Shown here: positions 63,385 to 64,000 of the stretch, piece by piece
How the letters are laid out: each line of letters begins with the position of its first letter
Position numbering within the stretch: the first letter of the stretch is position 1
Assembly (NCBI GenBank): GCA_965221795.1
Contig: OZ244914.1
Span: 1,116,001 to 1,180,000 of the forward strand
DNA length: 64,000 nucleotides
Reading direction: 5' to 3'
Source: VYFG01 sp965221795
Lineage (GTDB): Bacteria; Pseudomonadota; Gammaproteobacteria; Arenicellales; Poriferihabitantaceae
Made by a program: the position numbers and the translations under genes
The notes under the pieces: generated by a model
The model's input: the letters and a program-made list of their open reading frames with translations, nothing else
The model's database searches: none
Told to the model about the DNA's origin: nothing

Positions 63385-64000
63385 GGCAATTGCCTGTGTA
63401 CCTTGCCCACTGTACGCAGAATTTCTTCCGGCGTCGCGGGCGCATGCAGTACCGGAAACACCCGGTAATCGCCTGCTGCCATTACCGCATCGCGGATGGC
63501 ACACCAGGCGGAAATGGCCAGCATGAGGGGCGGCTCCCCGACGGCCTTGGAACGAAAGATGGTGGCTTCATTGTTCTCTGCTTCGGTCAGCAGGCGGGTG
63601 TTGAAGACCGGTGGCACATCGGCAATCGTCGGTATCTTGTATGTAGCTGGCCCATCGGTGAGAAGTTTTCCCTTCGGGTCCCATTTCAGCTCCTCACAGG
63701 TAAGCCAGCCGAGCCCTTGAACGAAGCCCCCCTCGATCTGTCCGATATCAATCGCTGGATTCAGGGATCGCCCCACATCGTGCAAGATATCGACGCGCAA
63801 CAATCGCGATTCCCCAGTCAGCGTATCGACGACTACTTCCGATACCGCCGCCCCATTGGCATAGTAATAGAATGGTTGTCCCGTCGCTGTCTGCCGGTCG
63901 TAATGGATCTTGGGGGTGCGATAAAATCCCGTAGCAGACAATGATACCCGGCCATACCAGGCCTCCTTTGCGACCTGTCCGAATGCAAGCCGGTGATGGC
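63381..64000 (-). CDS. xdhB: Xanthine dehydrogenase, molybdopterin-binding subunit (C-terminal part)
   Basis: The reading frame is open from the window edge at 64000 to the stop at 63381, about 205 residues, so this is the C-terminal end of a larger gene. It shows HDVGRSLNPAIDIGQIEGGF and RSKAVGEPPLMLAISAWCAI, both diagnostic of the XdhB/large-subunit Moco domain; the Glu in GEPP is the catalytic base region. The enzyme oxidises hypoxanthine and xanthine to urate, the substrate of PuuD. The 5' part and any xdhA lie outside the window. Confidence 0.93.
   Translation of the reverse strand, partial: HHRLAFGQVAKEAWYGRVSLSATGFYRTPKIHYDRQTATGQPFYYYANGAAVSEVVVDTLTGESRLLRVDILHDVGRSLNPAIDIGQIEGGFVQGLGWLTCEELKWDPKGKLLTDGPATYKIPTIADVPPVFNTRLLTEAENNEATIFRSKAVGEPPLMLAISAWCAIRDAVMAAGDYRVFPVLHAPATPEEILRTVGKVHRQLP

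Overview
The window looks like chromosome of an aerobic gammaproteobacterium, probably free-living. Four gene orders support this: a complete 14-gene nuo operon; ftsY facing rsmD-coaD-fdx; tesA divergent from the ybbA-ybbP transporter; and surE-pcm-yqaA-nlpD. A NavMs-type sodium channel and a DddP-like M24 enzyme hint at a saline or marine habitat, but that is inference. I cannot name the genus.

Layout. (1) 1-14532: nuoA-N, complex I, all on the plus strand and mostly overlapping. (2) 14712-15872: a decayed IS5-family element. (3) 16270-18706: ftsY, rsmD, coaD and a YfhL-type ferredoxin. (4) 19497-26499: an accessory stretch with a repeat-rich DUF1640-like coiled-coil protein, an aminotransferase, a ThDP-dependent decarboxylase-like enzyme, a DddP-like M24 protein, a frameshifted small coiled-coil gene and a YbfB-type MFS transporter. 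(5) 26964-28805: a graveyard of three decayed insertion sequences (IS5/IS427 group, IS4 family, and a second copy of the 14.7-kb element type). (6) 28822-37580: an ABC exporter, ybbP, ybbA, tesA, surE, pcm, yqaA and nlpD. No rpoS follows nlpD. (7) 37963-42208: an apparently acquired block with a DUF4209 protein carrying an RNxxxHG (HEPN-like) motif, and an AT-rich ATPase-PIN nuclease pair whose ATPase is split by a one-base shift. This is the best candidate for an undescribed defence module. (8) 42307-48766: trpD, an AsnC-type ligand-binding protein, a Nav channel, an EamA exporter, a PuuA-like glutamine synthetase homologue and ddl. (9) 49584-64000: a purine catabolic regulon.

How region 9 works. 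Guanine deaminase makes xanthine. XdhB (partial) and XdhC belong to the xanthine dehydrogenase that makes urate. PuuD oxidises urate, UraH and UraD give allantoin, PuuE gives allantoate, and Alc and AllA give urea and glyoxylate. A BMP-type ABC importer (substrate-binding protein, ATPase, two permeases) would bring in the nucleoside or base. The regulator gene inside the long minus-strand operon encodes a close relative of RutR. A 16-bp site differing at one position from the E. coli RutR consensus lies exactly between the divergent uraD and guaD promoters and forms the -35 box of each. A second, weaker dyad lies just before the ABC operon. This suggests a RutR-type repressor moved from pyrimidine to purine control, and guaD is predicted to have a leaderless mRNA.
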